NCBI RefSeq assembly: GCF_001005825.1
Contig: NZ_LBHV01000003.1
Coordinates: forward strand, 372,001 to 436,000
Reading direction: 5' to 3'
Source of the DNA: Rhizobium sp. LC145
GTDB taxonomy: Bacteria > Pseudomonadota > Alphaproteobacteria > Rhizobiales > Rhizobiaceae
DNA: 64,000 nt
Position numbers and translations under genes: made by a program. Shown here one piece after another: positions 35,890 through 46,075 of the stretch. Below the pieces are notes generated by a model. The model was not told where the DNA came from, searched no databases, and saw only the letters and a list, made by a program, of their open reading frames with translations. How positions within the stretch are numbered: the first letter of the stretch is position 1; each line of letters opens with the position of its first letter.

Positions 35890-37053
35890 ATGAACGATCT
35901 ATCGAACAATGTTGCCCCTGAGGGCAGGGACAGTTCGGACGCTTCCTCCTCGGACGAGGGCAGTAGTCACTCGCGAGCCGAACAACCCACCAAATCCTAC
36001 AATACATTCTGGTCTCGGGTGCTGAGACTGCTGCGCCCTTCGCAAGGCGAAAAGCTGCGCGAGGATCTCGCCGACGCGTTGATGACCGATACCAATGTCA
36101 GCAACGCGTTCTCGCCCGAAGAGCGGGCGATGCTGCACAATATCCTGCGCTTCCGCGAGGTGCGTGTCGAGGACATCATGGTGCCGCGCGCCGATATCGA
36201 GGCGGTCGACATGGATATGACGCTCGGCGAGCTGATGATCCATTTCGACAAGACCGGCCGCTCGCGCATGCCGGTCTATAGCGACAATCTCGACGATGCG
36301 CGCGGCTTCGTCCACATCCGTGATCTTCTCTCCTATCTGGCCAAGGAAGCGCGCAACAAGCGCCGCAGCGGCTCGAAAACCGTGGCTCCTACGAGCAATG
36401 GAGAAAAGCCGGCGCGTACGGCCCGGCCTGCTTTCGATCTCGGCCGCGTCGATCTTGGAAAGACGGTCGCCGAGGCGGGCCTTGTGCGCAAGATCCTGTT
36501 CGTACCGCCTTCCATGCTCGCTTCGGACCTTTTGCAGAGCATGCAGGCGGCGCGCACCCAGATGGCGCTCGTCATCGATGAATACGGCGGCACCGATGGT
36601 CTCGTATCGCACGAGGATATCGTCGAGATGGTGATCGGCGATGTCGAGGATGAGCACGACGACGAAGAGGTGATGTTCTCCCGCACGGCCGACGACGCCT
36701 TCATCGCCGATGCGCGTGTCGAACTGGAGGATATCGCCGAGGCGATCGGTCCGGATTTCGATATTCGCGACCGGCTCGAGGATGTCGACACGCTCGGCGG
36801 CCTCATCTTCTCCGCGCTTGGACGCATCCCGGTCCGGGGCGAAATGGTGCAGGCGGTGCCCGGTTTCGAGTTCCAGATTCTCGATGCCGATCCGCGCCGC
36901 ATCAAGCGGGTCCGCATCATCCGCAAGCGCGCGCTCGCGCGCCGGCGGCATGCGAAGGGCGAGGGGGAGGGCGCTTTGCCCGACCAGACGCCTTCGACCC
37001 TCCTGCCGCCGCCTTCCGCCCGGAACGGAGAGCAGGCCAATCCGCAGCAATAA
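35890..37053 (+). CDS. corC: CorC/TlyC-family CBS-domain protein
   Basis: The 387-residue protein lacks the N-terminal membrane domain of larger hemolysin-C relatives. It has a CBS pair (VEDIMVPRADIEAVD near 93; VIDEYGGTDGLVSHEDIVEMV near 227) and a C-terminal CorC_HlyC domain (from about 270). A basic, low-complexity segment (about 160-185) splits the CBS pair. CorC was linked to magnesium/cobalt efflux in Salmonella. Position between ybeY and lnt is conserved; YbeX is the E. coli counterpart. Confidence 0.9.
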   Translation: MNDLSNNVAPEGRDSSDASSSDEGSSHSRAEQPTKSYNTFWSRVLRLLRPSQGEKLREDLADALMTDTNVSNAFSPEERAMLHNILRFREVRVEDIMVPRADIEAVDMDMTLGELMIHFDKTGRSRMPVYSDNLDDARGFVHIRDLLSYLAKEARNKRRSGSKTVAPTSNGEKPARTARPAFDLGRVDLGKTVAEAGLVRKILFVPPSMLASDLLQSMQAARTQMALVIDEYGGTDGLVSHEDIVEMVIGDVEDEHDDEEVMFSRTADDAFIADARVELEDIAEAIGPDFDIRDRLEDVDTLGGLIFSALGRIPVRGEMVQAVPGFEFQILDADPRRIKRVRIIRKRALARRRHAKGEGEGALPDQTPSTLLPPPSARNGEQANPQQ

Positions 37054-37088
37054 TCCCCAGAAAGCCTAAACCACCAGGCAGAGCGTGA

Positions 37089-37119
37089 GAGGCGTATCCG
37101 AAAGCTTCCGATACGCCTC
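37089..37119. repeat. Hairpin between corC and lnt
   Basis: Arms GAGGCGTATC (37089-37098) and GATACGCCTC (37110-37119) are perfectly complementary around an 11-base loop. No T run follows, so it may act as an mRNA stability element or attenuator rather than a terminator. Confidence 0.6.
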
Positions 37120-37210
37120 GACTGTCGCTGGCCGTCGCTGCGGGCGGGCGACAAGCGCGGCGTTTTTTGAAAGACTGCGGCGGCTGATTCGGGGCAACAG
37201 GGGAAATTCC

Positions 37211-38812
37211 ATGGAGCGGCTGGCGGGCAGGATCATGCTTCTGTGGGGCTGGCCCCGTGCTCTTCTGGCCATCGCCGCGGGAGCGTTCGGCGCGCTCGCC
37301 CTGCCGCCCTTCGGGTTTTTCGCCGCCCTCTTCGTTTCCTTCACGCTGTTCGTCTGGCTGATGGATGGGACGACCGGCAATCCGGACGGCGGCTATCTTT
37401 CCCGCCTCCGGTCCGCCTTCGTGCTCGGCTGGCTGTTCGGCCTCGGATATTTCGTGGCCGGGCTCTGGTGGCTCGGCAATGCGCTGCTGATCGAGGCGGA
37501 TCAGTTCGCCTGGGCGCTGCCGCTCGCCATCCTGGGGCTGCCGGCGTTCCTCGCGCTTTTTTACGGCCTGGCGGCGGCGCTCGCCCGCCTTCTCTGGTCG
37601 GACGGCATGGGCCGCATCGCAGCCCTTGCGGCCGCTTTCGGCATCGCCGAATGGCTGCGCAGCTTCCTCGCCACCGGCTTTCCGTGGAACGCCGTCGGCT
37701 ACGGAGCCATGCCGATGCCGCTGATGATGCAATCGGCGGGCGTCATCGGCATTTTCGGCGTCACGGCGCTTTCGGTTTTCGTCTTCTCCGCGCCCGCACT
37801 GATCGGAACACGCAAGGGCATGCGCATCGGGCTTGCGCTCGCAGCGCTGCTCCTGTGCGCCCATCTCGGTTACGGCGCCTGGCGTCTCATGGGGACGGAC
37901 GCCGCCGCTTCGGTTCCGCCGGAAGGGCGGACGGTGGTCCGCCTGGTGCAGCCGGTGATCGATCAGTCCCGCAAGCTCGAGAATGGCGATCGGGCCGCGA
38001 TTTTCGAGGAGCATCTGGCGCTCTCGGCCCTGCCGCCCGAAAATGGCGGCAAGCGTCCGGACATCATCGTCTGGCCGGAAACCTCGGTGCCCTTCCTCCT
38101 CACCCGCAGCCAGGATGCGCTGGCCCGCATCGCAGACGTGCTGCAGGACGGCCAGATCCTGATCGCCGGCGCCGTGCGGGCGGAGGATGCGGGCGGGGGG
38201 CTGACGCCGCGTTTCTACAATTCCGTCTATGTGATCGACAGCAACGGCCAGATCATCGCCGCCTCCGACAAGGTGCATCTCACCCCCTTCGGGGAATACG
38301 TGCCTTACGAAAATATCCTGCGCGATTTCGGCATCGACAATCTGGTTGCCCTGCCCGGCGGCTTCACCGCCGCCTCCCAGCGTTCGCTGCTGACGCTGCC
38401 GGACGGCCAGGCCTTCTACCCGCTGATCTGTTACGAGGCGATCTTTCCCGACGAGATAGGCCCCGACATCCAGCGCGCCAATGCCCTTCTCAACATCACC
38501 AACGATGCCTGGTTCGGAGAGACGCCGGGTCCCTACCAGCACTTTCAGCAGGCGCGCATCCGGGCGATCGAGACGGGATTGCCCCTCATCCGGGCGGCCA
38601 ATAGCGGCATTTCCGCCGTCGTCGACCCTTTCGGACGGGTTGTCGACGGGCTGGATTTCAATCACAAGGGTGTGATAGATGCAACCATTGCACGCGAAAT
38701 ACGTTCAGATCAGCGAAACTTCACGCGTCAGGATTACTTTTGGTTGATCTCGCTGGTTCTGGCACTGATTGCAGTTTTTTCGCGTGTTGGTTTTAATTTT
38801 AGTAAGAATTGA
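37211..38812 (+). CDS. lnt: Apolipoprotein N-acyltransferase Lnt
   Basis: Lnt adds the third acyl chain to the N-terminal cysteine of lipoproteins. The 533-residue product has about six transmembrane helices in the first 220 residues, then a nitrilase-like periplasmic domain and a final helix. The catalytic triad is visible as Glu in VWPETSVPF, Lys in DKVHLTPFGEY and Cys in PLICYEAIFP. The ATG at 37211 follows AGGGGAAA. In Sinorhizobium the orthologue is also known as actA, needed for acid tolerance, and lies beside phrR as here. Confidence 0.95.
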   Translation: MERLAGRIMLLWGWPRALLAIAAGAFGALALPPFGFFAALFVSFTLFVWLMDGTTGNPDGGYLSRLRSAFVLGWLFGLGYFVAGLWWLGNALLIEADQFAWALPLAILGLPAFLALFYGLAAALARLLWSDGMGRIAALAAAFGIAEWLRSFLATGFPWNAVGYGAMPMPLMMQSAGVIGIFGVTALSVFVFSAPALIGTRKGMRIGLALAALLLCAHLGYGAWRLMGTDAAASVPPEGRTVVRLVQPVIDQSRKLENGDRAAIFEEHLALSALPPENGGKRPDIIVWPETSVPFLLTRSQDALARIADVLQDGQILIAGAVRAEDAGGGLTPRFYNSVYVIDSNGQIIAASDKVHLTPFGEYVPYENILRDFGIDNLVALPGGFTAASQRSLLTLPDGQAFYPLICYEAIFPDEIGPDIQRANALLNITNDAWFGETPGPYQHFQQARIRAIETGLPLIRAANSGISAVVDPFGRVVDGLDFNHKGVIDATIAREIRSDQRNFTRQDYFWLISLVLALIAVFSRVGFNFSKN

Positions 38813-38958
38813 CCGAAAAACCCTAAAAATGCATAGTGGAAAAACCTTCCGTCCGGCCTAGGCTGAAAACGGAGGTGTCTGTAGTGACGCCGCAAGAAAT
38901 ACATCTTCCACACGCAGACCGGGTTGGGGATTAACAAGCAACTTCGCAGGACATCGAG

Positions 38959-39375
38959 ATGATTGAGAACAAGAAGAAGCCGAACCCGATCGACATTCAT
39001 GTCGGTAGCCGGATCCGTCTTCGTCGTACCATGCTCGGAATGAGTCAGGAAAAGCTGGGTGAAAGCCTGGGCATCACCTTCCAGCAGATTCAGAAGTACG
39101 AGAAGGGCACCAACCGCGTGGGTGCCAGCCGGCTGCAGAACATCTCCAGCATACTGAACGTTCCGGTCTCCTTCTTCTTCGAGGATGCTCCGGGCGACCA
39201 GTCAACGCCGGGCGGCATGGCGGAGGCTTCGAGTTCGAACTACGTCGTGGATTTTCTCTCCTCCGCCGAGGGGCTGCAGCTCAACCGCGCCTTCGTGAAG
39301 ATTTCGGATCCGAAGGTCCGGCGTCGCGTGGTCGACCTCGTGAAGGCGCTCGCAGCGGACGCCGACGTGGAGTGA
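38959..39375 (+). CDS. phrR: XRE-family transcriptional regulator PhrR/PraR
   Basis: The 138-residue protein has a Cro/CI-type HTH (MSQEKLGESLGITFQQIQKYE, about residues 29-49) and a C-terminal tail SDPKVRRRVVDLVKALA. It corresponds to PhrR of Sinorhizobium, reported as induced by low pH, and PraR of Azorhizobium and R. leguminosarum, which controls biofilm and quorum-sensing genes. The neighbours lnt and metK match the Sinorhizobium locus from memory. The 146-base leader carries no obvious operator. A terminator follows. Confidence 0.88.
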   Translation: MIENKKKPNPIDIHVGSRIRLRRTMLGMSQEKLGESLGITFQQIQKYEKGTNRVGASRLQNISSILNVPVSFFFEDAPGDQSTPGGMAEASSSNYVVDFLSSAEGLQLNRAFVKISDPKVRRRVVDLVKALAADADVE

Positions 39376-39405
39376 TTTTTCCGGCTCCTTCGGGATCTTG
39401 GACAG

Positions 39406-39430
39406 AAAGCGGCCTCCGGGCCGCTTTTTT
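39406..39430 (+). terminator. Rho-independent terminator of phrR
   Basis: AAGCGGCC-TCCG-GGCCGCTT with T run to 39430, 30 bases after the phrR stop. Confidence 0.88.
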
Positions 39431-39469
39431 GTTGCGTGCCGACGGGCGAATATAGCAGGCGTTTCTAGG

Positions 39470-39487
39470 CATAAAGATATATTTATG
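39470..39487. promoter_or_regulatory. Palindromic operator candidate upstream of metK
   Basis: CATAAAGATATATTTATG is an 18-base palindrome with 16 of 18 positions symmetrical, 73 bases before the metK ATG. Position and AT-rich form fit an ArsR-type regulator of the SAM cycle (SahR/SamR class) known upstream of metK in alphaproteobacteria. I recall that class only in outline, so the regulator name is inference. No SAM riboswitch fold is apparent in the 184-base leader. Confidence 0.5.
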
Positions 39488-39559
39488 TCGTTGTACGCTT
39501 GTCTTTGAGGCGCGAACTTACTACACAGGGGCGGCTTATTCTTTGAGGGGAATCCCGCA

Positions 39560-40819
<1,260 letters not shown>

Positions 40820-40850
40820 TCGCCCTTTACGGACGAGCCAATAAAACTGT

Positions 40851-40884
40851 AAAGCGGGTGCCTCTGATCGAGACGCCCGCTTTT
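40851..40884 (+). terminator. Rho-independent terminator of metK
   Basis: AAAGCGGGTGCCTC and GAGACGCCCGCTTT form a stem of about 13 pairs with one mismatch around TGATC, followed by TTTTG, 32 bases after metK. Confidence 0.82.
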
Positions 40885-40902
40885 GTCATGAAAGAACCGC
40901 CG

Positions 40903-41604
40903 ATGACCGAACAGCCGCACCCGAGCCGCTCGACCGAAGCCTTCTTCGGACGCCGCAAGGGCAAACCGCTGCGCGAGCGCCAGGCCGAATATCTCGCCTC
41001 GCTGCTTCCGGCGCTGAAACTCGATCTCAAGGCACCGGCGCCGGTAAGGCTCGAGGAGCTGTTTCCTATCTCGGTGGAGGAGGTACGGCTCGAAATCGGC
41101 TTCGGGGGAGGCGAGCACCTGATCCACCGCGCGTCCGAGAGCCGCAACACGGGCTTCATCGGGGTGGAGCCATTCGTCAACTCGATGGCCAAGCTGCTGT
41201 CGCGTGTCGATGATCTCGGATTGAAGAACGTCCGCCTCTATGACGACGATGCGACGCAAGTTTTGGACTGGCTGCCGGAAGGTTCGCTGGACCGGATCGA
41301 CCTGCTTTATCCCGATCCCTGGCCGAAGCGGAAACACTGGAAGCGGCGGTTCGTCTCGCAGGTCAATCTGGATCGCTTCCATCGGGTCCTGAAGCCCGGC
41401 GGTCTATTCCTGTTCGCGTCCGATATCGACACTTACGTCAATTGGACGCTCATCCATTGCTGCGATCACGGTGGCTTCGAATGGACGGCCGAGCAGGCTT
41501 CCGACTGGCTGACGCCGTTCGCAGGCTGGCCCGGAACCCGCTACGAGGCAAAGGCCCGGCGCGAAGGTCGCTCCTCCGCCTACCTGACCTTCCGCAAGGT
41601 TTGA
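40903..41604 (+). CDS. trmB: tRNA (guanine-N7-)-methyltransferase TrmB
   Basis: TrmB makes m7G46 in tRNA variable loops. The 233-residue product has the SAM motif [32 protein letters not shown], and the catalytic block [17 protein letters not shown] (RPDPWPKKRH-type). I chose the ATG at 40903 because the metK terminator ends at 40884; an ATG at 40888 is five codons upstream. Earlier codons would lie inside the terminator hairpin. Confidence 0.93.
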   Translation: MTEQPHPSRSTEAFFGRRKGKPLRERQAEYLASLLPALKLDLKAPAPVRLEELFPISVEEVRLEIGFGGGEHLIHRASESRNTGFIGVEPFVNSMAKLLSRVDDLGLKNVRLYDDDATQVLDWLPEGSLDRIDLLYPDPWPKRKHWKRRFVSQVNLDRFHRVLKPGGLFLFASDIDTYVNWTLIHCCDHGGFEWTAEQASDWLTPFAGWPGTRYEAKARREGRSSAYLTFRKV

Positions 41605-41617
41605 GCGAAGGTTTCCG

Positions 41618-41875
41618 TCAGTGCAGGCTGACGGTCTTCAGCTCGTCTTCCGCCGCCTTGAAAAAGGTGCTGGAGCGGTTGTCGGTCAAAAGGATCGGAG
41701 TGCCATCGGCGCCGAACAGGGCCCAGAGGTCGAGATTCGGGTCGATTTCGGGTGCTTCGGGAAAGCAACGGGAGACATCTTCCGACCGTATCTTGCGGAT
41801 ATATCCGACTTCCCCGGTGCCGAGATGAGCAAGTTCGGACTGCGTCAAACGCGAGGTCGCTTCTTTCAGGAGCAT
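41618..41875 (-). CDS. DUF1150 family protein
   Basis: A conserved small alphaproteobacterial protein of unknown function (DUF1150), with SELAHLGTGEVGYIRKI, LWALFGADGTPILLTD and AAEDELKTVSLH. I favour the ATG at 41875 (85 residues), which has GGAGG 5 bases upstream; a GTG 12 codons earlier (41911) is open in frame without a ribosome site. It lies 45 bases downstream of the hsp20 gene on the same strand, and DUF1150 genes often accompany Hsp20 genes, so a heat-shock link is plausible. Confidence 0.83.
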   Translation of the reverse strand: MLLKEATSRLTQSELAHLGTGEVGYIRKIRSEDVSRCFPEAPEIDPNLDLWALFGADGTPILLTDNRSSTFFKAAEDELKTVSLH

Positions 41876-41920
41876 TCCAGCCTCCAGTATTGAGGGCGCA
41901 ACGGCATTCACGCCGTTGGC

Positions 41921-42349
41921 CTACTTTGAGACGGAAATGTTAATTTTTCGCACCATCCGCGCCGGTTCCGGTCGAGTAAGATCGACGGAGAGAAGACCGT
42001 TTCTAAGCCGCGCGCCGGAGACCTGCATGCCATCCGCCAGCACGAAAACGCGCTGGAACTGACGGGCGGCGATGCCGCGATAGAGATAGTCCCGTTCCGG
42101 CTGCTCGGTCTGGCGCCCGCGGATGAGGAGCTGGTTTTCCTCCACCGTCACATCGAGCTCGTCCTCGGAGAAGCCGGCCACGGCAAGGGTGATGCGCAGC
42201 CGCTCCGGCTCGCCCGAGCTGTCCGCATGGATGCGCTCGATATTGTAGGGAGGATAGCCGTCGTTGGCTTTGGCGAGACGCTCCAAGGTCTTTTCCATGG
42301 CGTCGAAGCCCAGGAGCAGCGGGCTCGCGAACGGCGTCATTCGGCTCAT
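41921..42349 (-). CDS. Small heat shock protein (Hsp20/IbpA family)
   Basis: The 142-residue chaperone has an alpha-crystallin domain (about 36-135) with YNIERIHADSS, LRITLAVAGFSEDELDVTVEENQ in pieces, YLYRGIAARQFQRVFVLADGM and a short C-terminal extension. It holds unfolding proteins for refolding by DnaK. The C-terminal IxI motif is present as INISV rather than the strict form. AAGGA lies 6 bases before the ATG. A sigma-32-type promoter and a leader able to hide the ribosome site lie upstream. Confidence 0.92.
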   Translation of the reverse strand: MSRMTPFASPLLLGFDAMEKTLERLAKANDGYPPYNIERIHADSSGEPERLRITLAVAGFSEDELDVTVEENQLLIRGRQTEQPERDYLYRGIAARQFQRVFVLADGMQVSGARLRNGLLSVDLTRPEPARMVRKINISVSK

Positions 42350-42405
42350 CGTCAGTCCTTGTATTCAAGCGACCATGTCCGCGCCCTTAAAAGGCGCGCG
42401 AACTT
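42350..42405 (-). promoter_or_regulatory. ROSE-like RNA thermometer candidate in the hsp20 leader
   Basis: On the minus strand the leader contains a GC-rich hairpin (GCGC-GCC...GGGCGC) and then TCGCTTG-AATA-CAAGGA. CTTG pairs with CAAG, burying the AAGGA ribosome site, and TCGCT fits the UYGCU motif conserved in ROSE elements of rhizobial small heat-shock genes. The leader is short (about 55 bases), so it would be a reduced ROSE. The pairing is visible; thermosensing is inference. Confidence 0.5.
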
Positions 42406-42411
42406 TTCCTG

Positions 42412-42440
42412 TATATGGGAGTTGGGCGGCCGATCGCAAG
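42412..42440 (-). promoter_or_regulatory. Sigma-32 (RpoH) type promoter of hsp20
   Basis: Minus strand: CTTGCG (42435-42440), 16 bases, then CCATATA (42412-42418). The -10 matches CCATnTA exactly and the -35 matches CTTGAA at four of six. Start of transcription would fall near 42405, 55 bases before the ATG. Confidence 0.65.
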
Positions 42441-42554
42441 AAGCCCGCCGCGCCCGCAGCCTACCCGGCGTTGCGTCATGCCGACGCGGGCGCGCACTTG
42501 ACAAGCGGTGCGGCGAGGCCCCAACAAGCCAGCGGAGAAATGAGGGGCTGACGG

Positions 42555-43499
42555 ATGGCAGAGCGTAGGAAAATCATCATCGATACCGATCCGGGGCAGG
42601 ACGATGCGGCGGCCATCATGCTCGCCTTCGCAAGTCCGGACGAACTGGAAGTGCTCGGCCTGACAGCGGTCGCCGGCAATGTTCCCTTGAGCTTCACGAG
42701 CCGCAACCTGCGCATCGTCTGCGAACTCTGCGGGCGCCCCGATGCCGCGGTCTACGAGGGGGCTGAAAAGCCCATCGCGCGGCCGCAGGTGACCGCCGAA
42801 CACGTCCACGGCAGGACCGGCCTCGACGGCGCCGAACTGCCCGAGCCCACGATGACGGTTCGGAAGACCCATGCGGTGGACTTCATCATCGAGACTTTGC
42901 GGCGGGAGCCGGAAGGCGCGGTGACGCTCTGCACGCTCGGCCCGCTCACCAATCTGGCGCTCGCGCTCGAAAAGGCGCCGGACATCGCACCGCGCATTCG
43001 TGAACTGGTGATGATGGGCGGCGGCTTCTTCGAGGGCGGCAACATCACGCCGGCCGCCGAGTTCAACGTCTATGTCGATCCGGAAGCGGCCAAGATCGTC
43101 TTCGCCTCCGGCATTCCGATCGTGATGATGCCGCTCGACGTGACCCATCAATTGCTGACCAAGAAGGACCGGGTCGCGAAGATCGCCGCACTCGGCACCC
43201 GGCCGGCCCAGGTTCTGGTCGATTGGCTCGCCTTCTTCGAGCGCTTCGACGTGGAGAAATACGGCTCGGACGGCGGGCCGCTTCACGACCCGAGTGTGAT
43301 CGCCTACCTCCTGAAGCCGGAGCTTTTCTCCGGCCGCGAATGCAATGTGGAAATCGAGACCCGATCGGAGCTGACGGCCGGCATGACGGTGGTCGACTGG
43401 TGGCGCGTTTCCGGCCGCAAGGCCAATGCCCGCGTCATGCGGGATGTCGATGCCGATGGCTTTTTCGAATTGCTGACGGAGCGCGTCGGCAGGCTGTAA
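42555..43499 (+). CDS. Inosine-uridine preferring nucleoside hydrolase
   Basis: The 314-residue enzyme splits ribonucleosides into base and ribose. The calcium-binding motif IIIDTDPGQDDAAAIMLA (DxDxxxDD, about 7-24) is intact, with VTLCTLGPLTNLALAL, MMGGGFFEGGNITPAAEFN and the C-terminal HDPSVIAYLL aspartate. AGGGGC precedes the ATG. Ribokinase at 46.1 kb could phosphorylate the released ribose; a chemoreceptor lies between them. Exact nucleoside preference cannot be read. Confidence 0.92.
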   Translation: MAERRKIIIDTDPGQDDAAAIMLAFASPDELEVLGLTAVAGNVPLSFTSRNLRIVCELCGRPDAAVYEGAEKPIARPQVTAEHVHGRTGLDGAELPEPTMTVRKTHAVDFIIETLRREPEGAVTLCTLGPLTNLALALEKAPDIAPRIRELVMMGGGFFEGGNITPAAEFNVYVDPEAAKIVFASGIPIVMMPLDVTHQLLTKKDRVAKIAALGTRPAQVLVDWLAFFERFDVEKYGSDGGPLHDPSVIAYLLKPELFSGRECNVEIETRSELTAGMTVVDWWRVSGRKANARVMRDVDADGFFELLTERVGRL

Positions 43500-43527
43500 G
43501 GCCACCGAGGGAACCATGCCATCCATG

Positions 43528-43558
43528 AAAAAAGCCGCCGGGAGACCGGCGGCTTTTT
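43528..43558. terminator. Bidirectional terminator between nucleoside hydrolase and chemoreceptor
   Basis: AAAAAAGCCGCCGG-GAGA-CCGGCGGCTTTTT is symmetrical with A and T runs on both sides, placed between convergent stops. Confidence 0.88.
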
Positions 43559-43578
43559 CGGTTGATCGGTGAAAAGTA

Positions 43579-45921
43579 TCAGAATTCTTGCCAATCGTCG
43601 GCGGAAAGTGCGTTCGCACCCTGCACGGCCGCTTGCGCGGGCTTGGCGCGGGGCGCCCTGGCCGGGGCGGGGCCCGGCGAGCGCATGGTCTCGGCCATGC
43701 GCCGCAGCCCTTGCACATCCGTCTGCGCTGGCCCCGCCTGTCCGGAAATGCGGAAGCGCGCCACCAGTGACTTCAGGGTTTCCGCTTCGCTGCGCAGCAC
43801 CGTGCTGGCGGCGGTGGTTTCCTCCACCATGGCGGCGTTCTGCTGCGTGACCTGGTCCATCTGGTTGACGGCGGAGTTGATCTCCTTGAGGCCCGTCGCC
43901 TGCTCGCTCGCGGAGGCCGAAATCTGGCGGATTAGACCGTTGATCTGCATGACCTGAACGGCGATCTTCTGCAGCGTGTCGCCCGATTTGCCGACCAGTT
44001 CCACACCCTCGTTGACCTGGCTTGCGGACGTGTTGATGAGCCCCTTGATCTCCTTGGCGGCATTGGCGGAGCGCTGTGCGAGTTCGCGTACCTCCTGGGC
44101 GACCACGGCGAAGCCCTTGCCCGCCTCGCCGGCGCGGGCGGCTTCCACGCCTGCGTTGAGCGCCAGGAGGTTGGTCTGGAAGGCGATGTCGTCGATGACG
44201 CCGATAATGCGGGAAATCTCCTGCGAGGATTGGGCGATCCCCTGCATCGAGGCGACGGCCTTCTGCACCACTTCGCCCGACTTTTCCGCATCTCCGCAGG
44301 CCAGATTGACTGTGGAGGCCGCGGAGCGGGCGTTTTCGGCGCTCGAATTGACCTGGGCCGTCAGCTCGTTGAGGGCAGCGGCGGTCTCTTCCAGGCTCGC
44401 CGCCTGCTGTTCGGTGCGGCGGGAGAGATCTTCGGCGCTGCCGGTGATCTCCGCGGTGCCGTTGCCGATGCTGTGCACCGTGGCGCTGACGGTCGCGATG
44501 GTCTCCTCGAGGCTCGTAAGCGCCTGGTTGAAATCCACCTTCAGCTTGGCGTATTCGCCGGGGAAGTCATCTTCGATGCGATAGCGGAGATTGCCGTTGG
44601 AAAGCTCTGCGAGGCCATTGGCCAAGACGGCGACGATATGCGCCTGCTGATGGGCAACCGCCTCGCGTTCCGCCTCGGAGCGGCTCCGTTCGCTCTCCGC
44701 GGTATGGCGCTGAGTCTCGGCCTCGGCTTCCAGCCGCCGGGTATCAGCCAGCGCAAAACGGAAGCCTTCCAATGCCTTTGCGACGGCGCCTAGTTCGTCG
44801 GCGCGATCCTGGCCCTGCACCGGCGTCTTGTAATCGCCGTCGCTCAGCTGTTTCACGCAGGTCACCAGGCTGGAAATCGGCTTGGCGACGAAGCTTCTCG
44901 TCGCGAAGTAAAGCGCCATGACGACCGCAGCCAGCACGGCAAGCCCGCCGAGGACCATGACATAGGTCTGCTCGTTGACCGGCACGTTGATCGCGGAATG
45001 GGGAATATCGACGAGGACGATCCAGTTGGTGTTCAGATCAGGAAGAGTGAACGGATAGACCAGCCTGTCGAAAGGGGGGTGTCCGTCGAAAGTGAGGTCT
45101 TTGATGATGCCGGGCTTGAGGCTGGAGAGCGTCGATTTGATGACGTCGGAGCCCTCGCCGTCATAGGGCTTCATCAGGATGTCTTCGATCGGCGAAACAA
45201 GCCAGCTGCCATCCTGCGAAAGAAGCGTTACCCGTCCTTCGCCGAAGGGACGCAGGGCTATCAGCTTCTGCGACAGCGTTGTGAGCGAGATGTCGATACC
45301 CGTGACGCCGACCAGTTCACCCTTCGACTTGACGGGATAGGCGATCGACGTCATCGCGTTGTTTTCGCCCGTCGAATTTTCGATATAGGGGCGCGTCAGC
45401 GCTCCCTTCATCGAAGTGGCGGCAAGCTTGCACCACTCCGCCTCCGGATCGTGCTCGAACGTGGTGAGGCTGATCTCGCCGGCCTTGTTCCTCGTCCAGT
45501 ACGGGGCGAACTCGCCTTTCTTGTTCCCGCCGAAATCCGTCCTGCCTACCAGGTCGTCGTTGAGGCGATCGAAAGCCCTCGGCTTTTCGCCAAACCAGCT
45601 ACCGAAGGCAAAGCTGTTCTGCTCCAGATTTGCCTTCAGAATGTCCATATAGCCCTTGCGATCGAGCCGCTTGCCCTCATGCGCCCTGCCGATCATTCCC
45701 GCCATCGAACGGGCCGACCCGGCGATCTGGCCGATTTCCGCGGCGATGTCGTTCGCAATCGCCTGCGCTTCGGCCTTGGCCTGATCGAGCGTCAGCGCCG
45801 CGATGCGCTCGCGGGTCTGGAGAATGAGGTAGAGGTTGGAAACGATCAGGAGAAAGGCGATGGCAACGCCGGTCACCAGGATGAGTTTCGTGGAAAGGGA
45901 TCTGATCTGCAACGGAAACAT
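43579..45921 (-). CDS. Methyl-accepting chemotaxis protein with dCache sensor and CheR-tether tail
   Basis: The 780-residue chemoreceptor has one transmembrane helix near 13-33, a periplasmic double-Cache domain of about 285 residues, a second helix near 322-345, HAMP segments, and a methyl-accepting/signalling domain with hairpin tip EISRIIGVIDDIAFQTNLLALNAGVEAA (in pieces). It ends with the pentapeptide DWQEF, the form of tether that binds CheR and CheB. By position it resembles McpX of S. meliloti, a quaternary-ammonium sensor, but ligand identity is not shown by the sequence. It lies between nucleoside hydrolase and ribokinase. Confidence 0.92.
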   Translation of the reverse strand: MFPLQIRSLSTKLILVTGVAIAFLLIVSNLYLILQTRERIAALTLDQAKAEAQAIANDIAAEIGQIAGSARSMAGMIGRAHEGKRLDRKGYMDILKANLEQNSFAFGSWFGEKPRAFDRLNDDLVGRTDFGGNKKGEFAPYWTRNKAGEISLTTFEHDPEAEWCKLAATSMKGALTRPYIENSTGENNAMTSIAYPVKSKGELVGVTGIDISLTTLSQKLIALRPFGEGRVTLLSQDGSWLVSPIEDILMKPYDGEGSDVIKSTLSSLKPGIIKDLTFDGHPPFDRLVYPFTLPDLNTNWIVLVDIPHSAINVPVNEQTYVMVLGGLAVLAAVVMALYFATRSFVAKPISSLVTCVKQLSDGDYKTPVQGQDRADELGAVAKALEGFRFALADTRRLEAEAETQRHTAESERSRSEAEREAVAHQQAHIVAVLANGLAELSNGNLRYRIEDDFPGEYAKLKVDFNQALTSLEETIATVSATVHSIGNGTAEITGSAEDLSRRTEQQAASLEETAAALNELTAQVNSSAENARSAASTVNLACGDAEKSGEVVQKAVASMQGIAQSSQEISRIIGVIDDIAFQTNLLALNAGVEAARAGEAGKGFAVVAQEVRELAQRSANAAKEIKGLINTSASQVNEGVELVGKSGDTLQKIAVQVMQINGLIRQISASASEQATGLKEINSAVNQMDQVTQQNAAMVEETTAASTVLRSEAETLKSLVARFRISGQAGPAQTDVQGLRRMAETMRSPGPAPARAPRAKPAQAAVQGANALSADDWQEF

Positions 45922-46075
45922 CGTCGCCTCATGAAAGGGCTGCGGGAAAATGCCGGAAACGGCGGGGGAAATGCCGCCCCTTCATGGAGCCGGTGCCGCG
46001 GCGGGAACGATGGCGTGAGCAGCCGCGGCGGTCGACGGCGACGCTAGCGAGGATGTCTTAAATTTGGATAAAATC

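Noticed and set aside
36917..38665. 582-codon minus-strand frame opposite corC and lnt
   Set aside because: Shadow of lnt, whose catalytic residues are intact on the plus strand.
39376..39559. SAM riboswitch before metK
   Set aside because: I looked for SAM-II or SAM/SAH-like pseudoknot patterns and found only the phrR terminator and an AT-rich palindrome.
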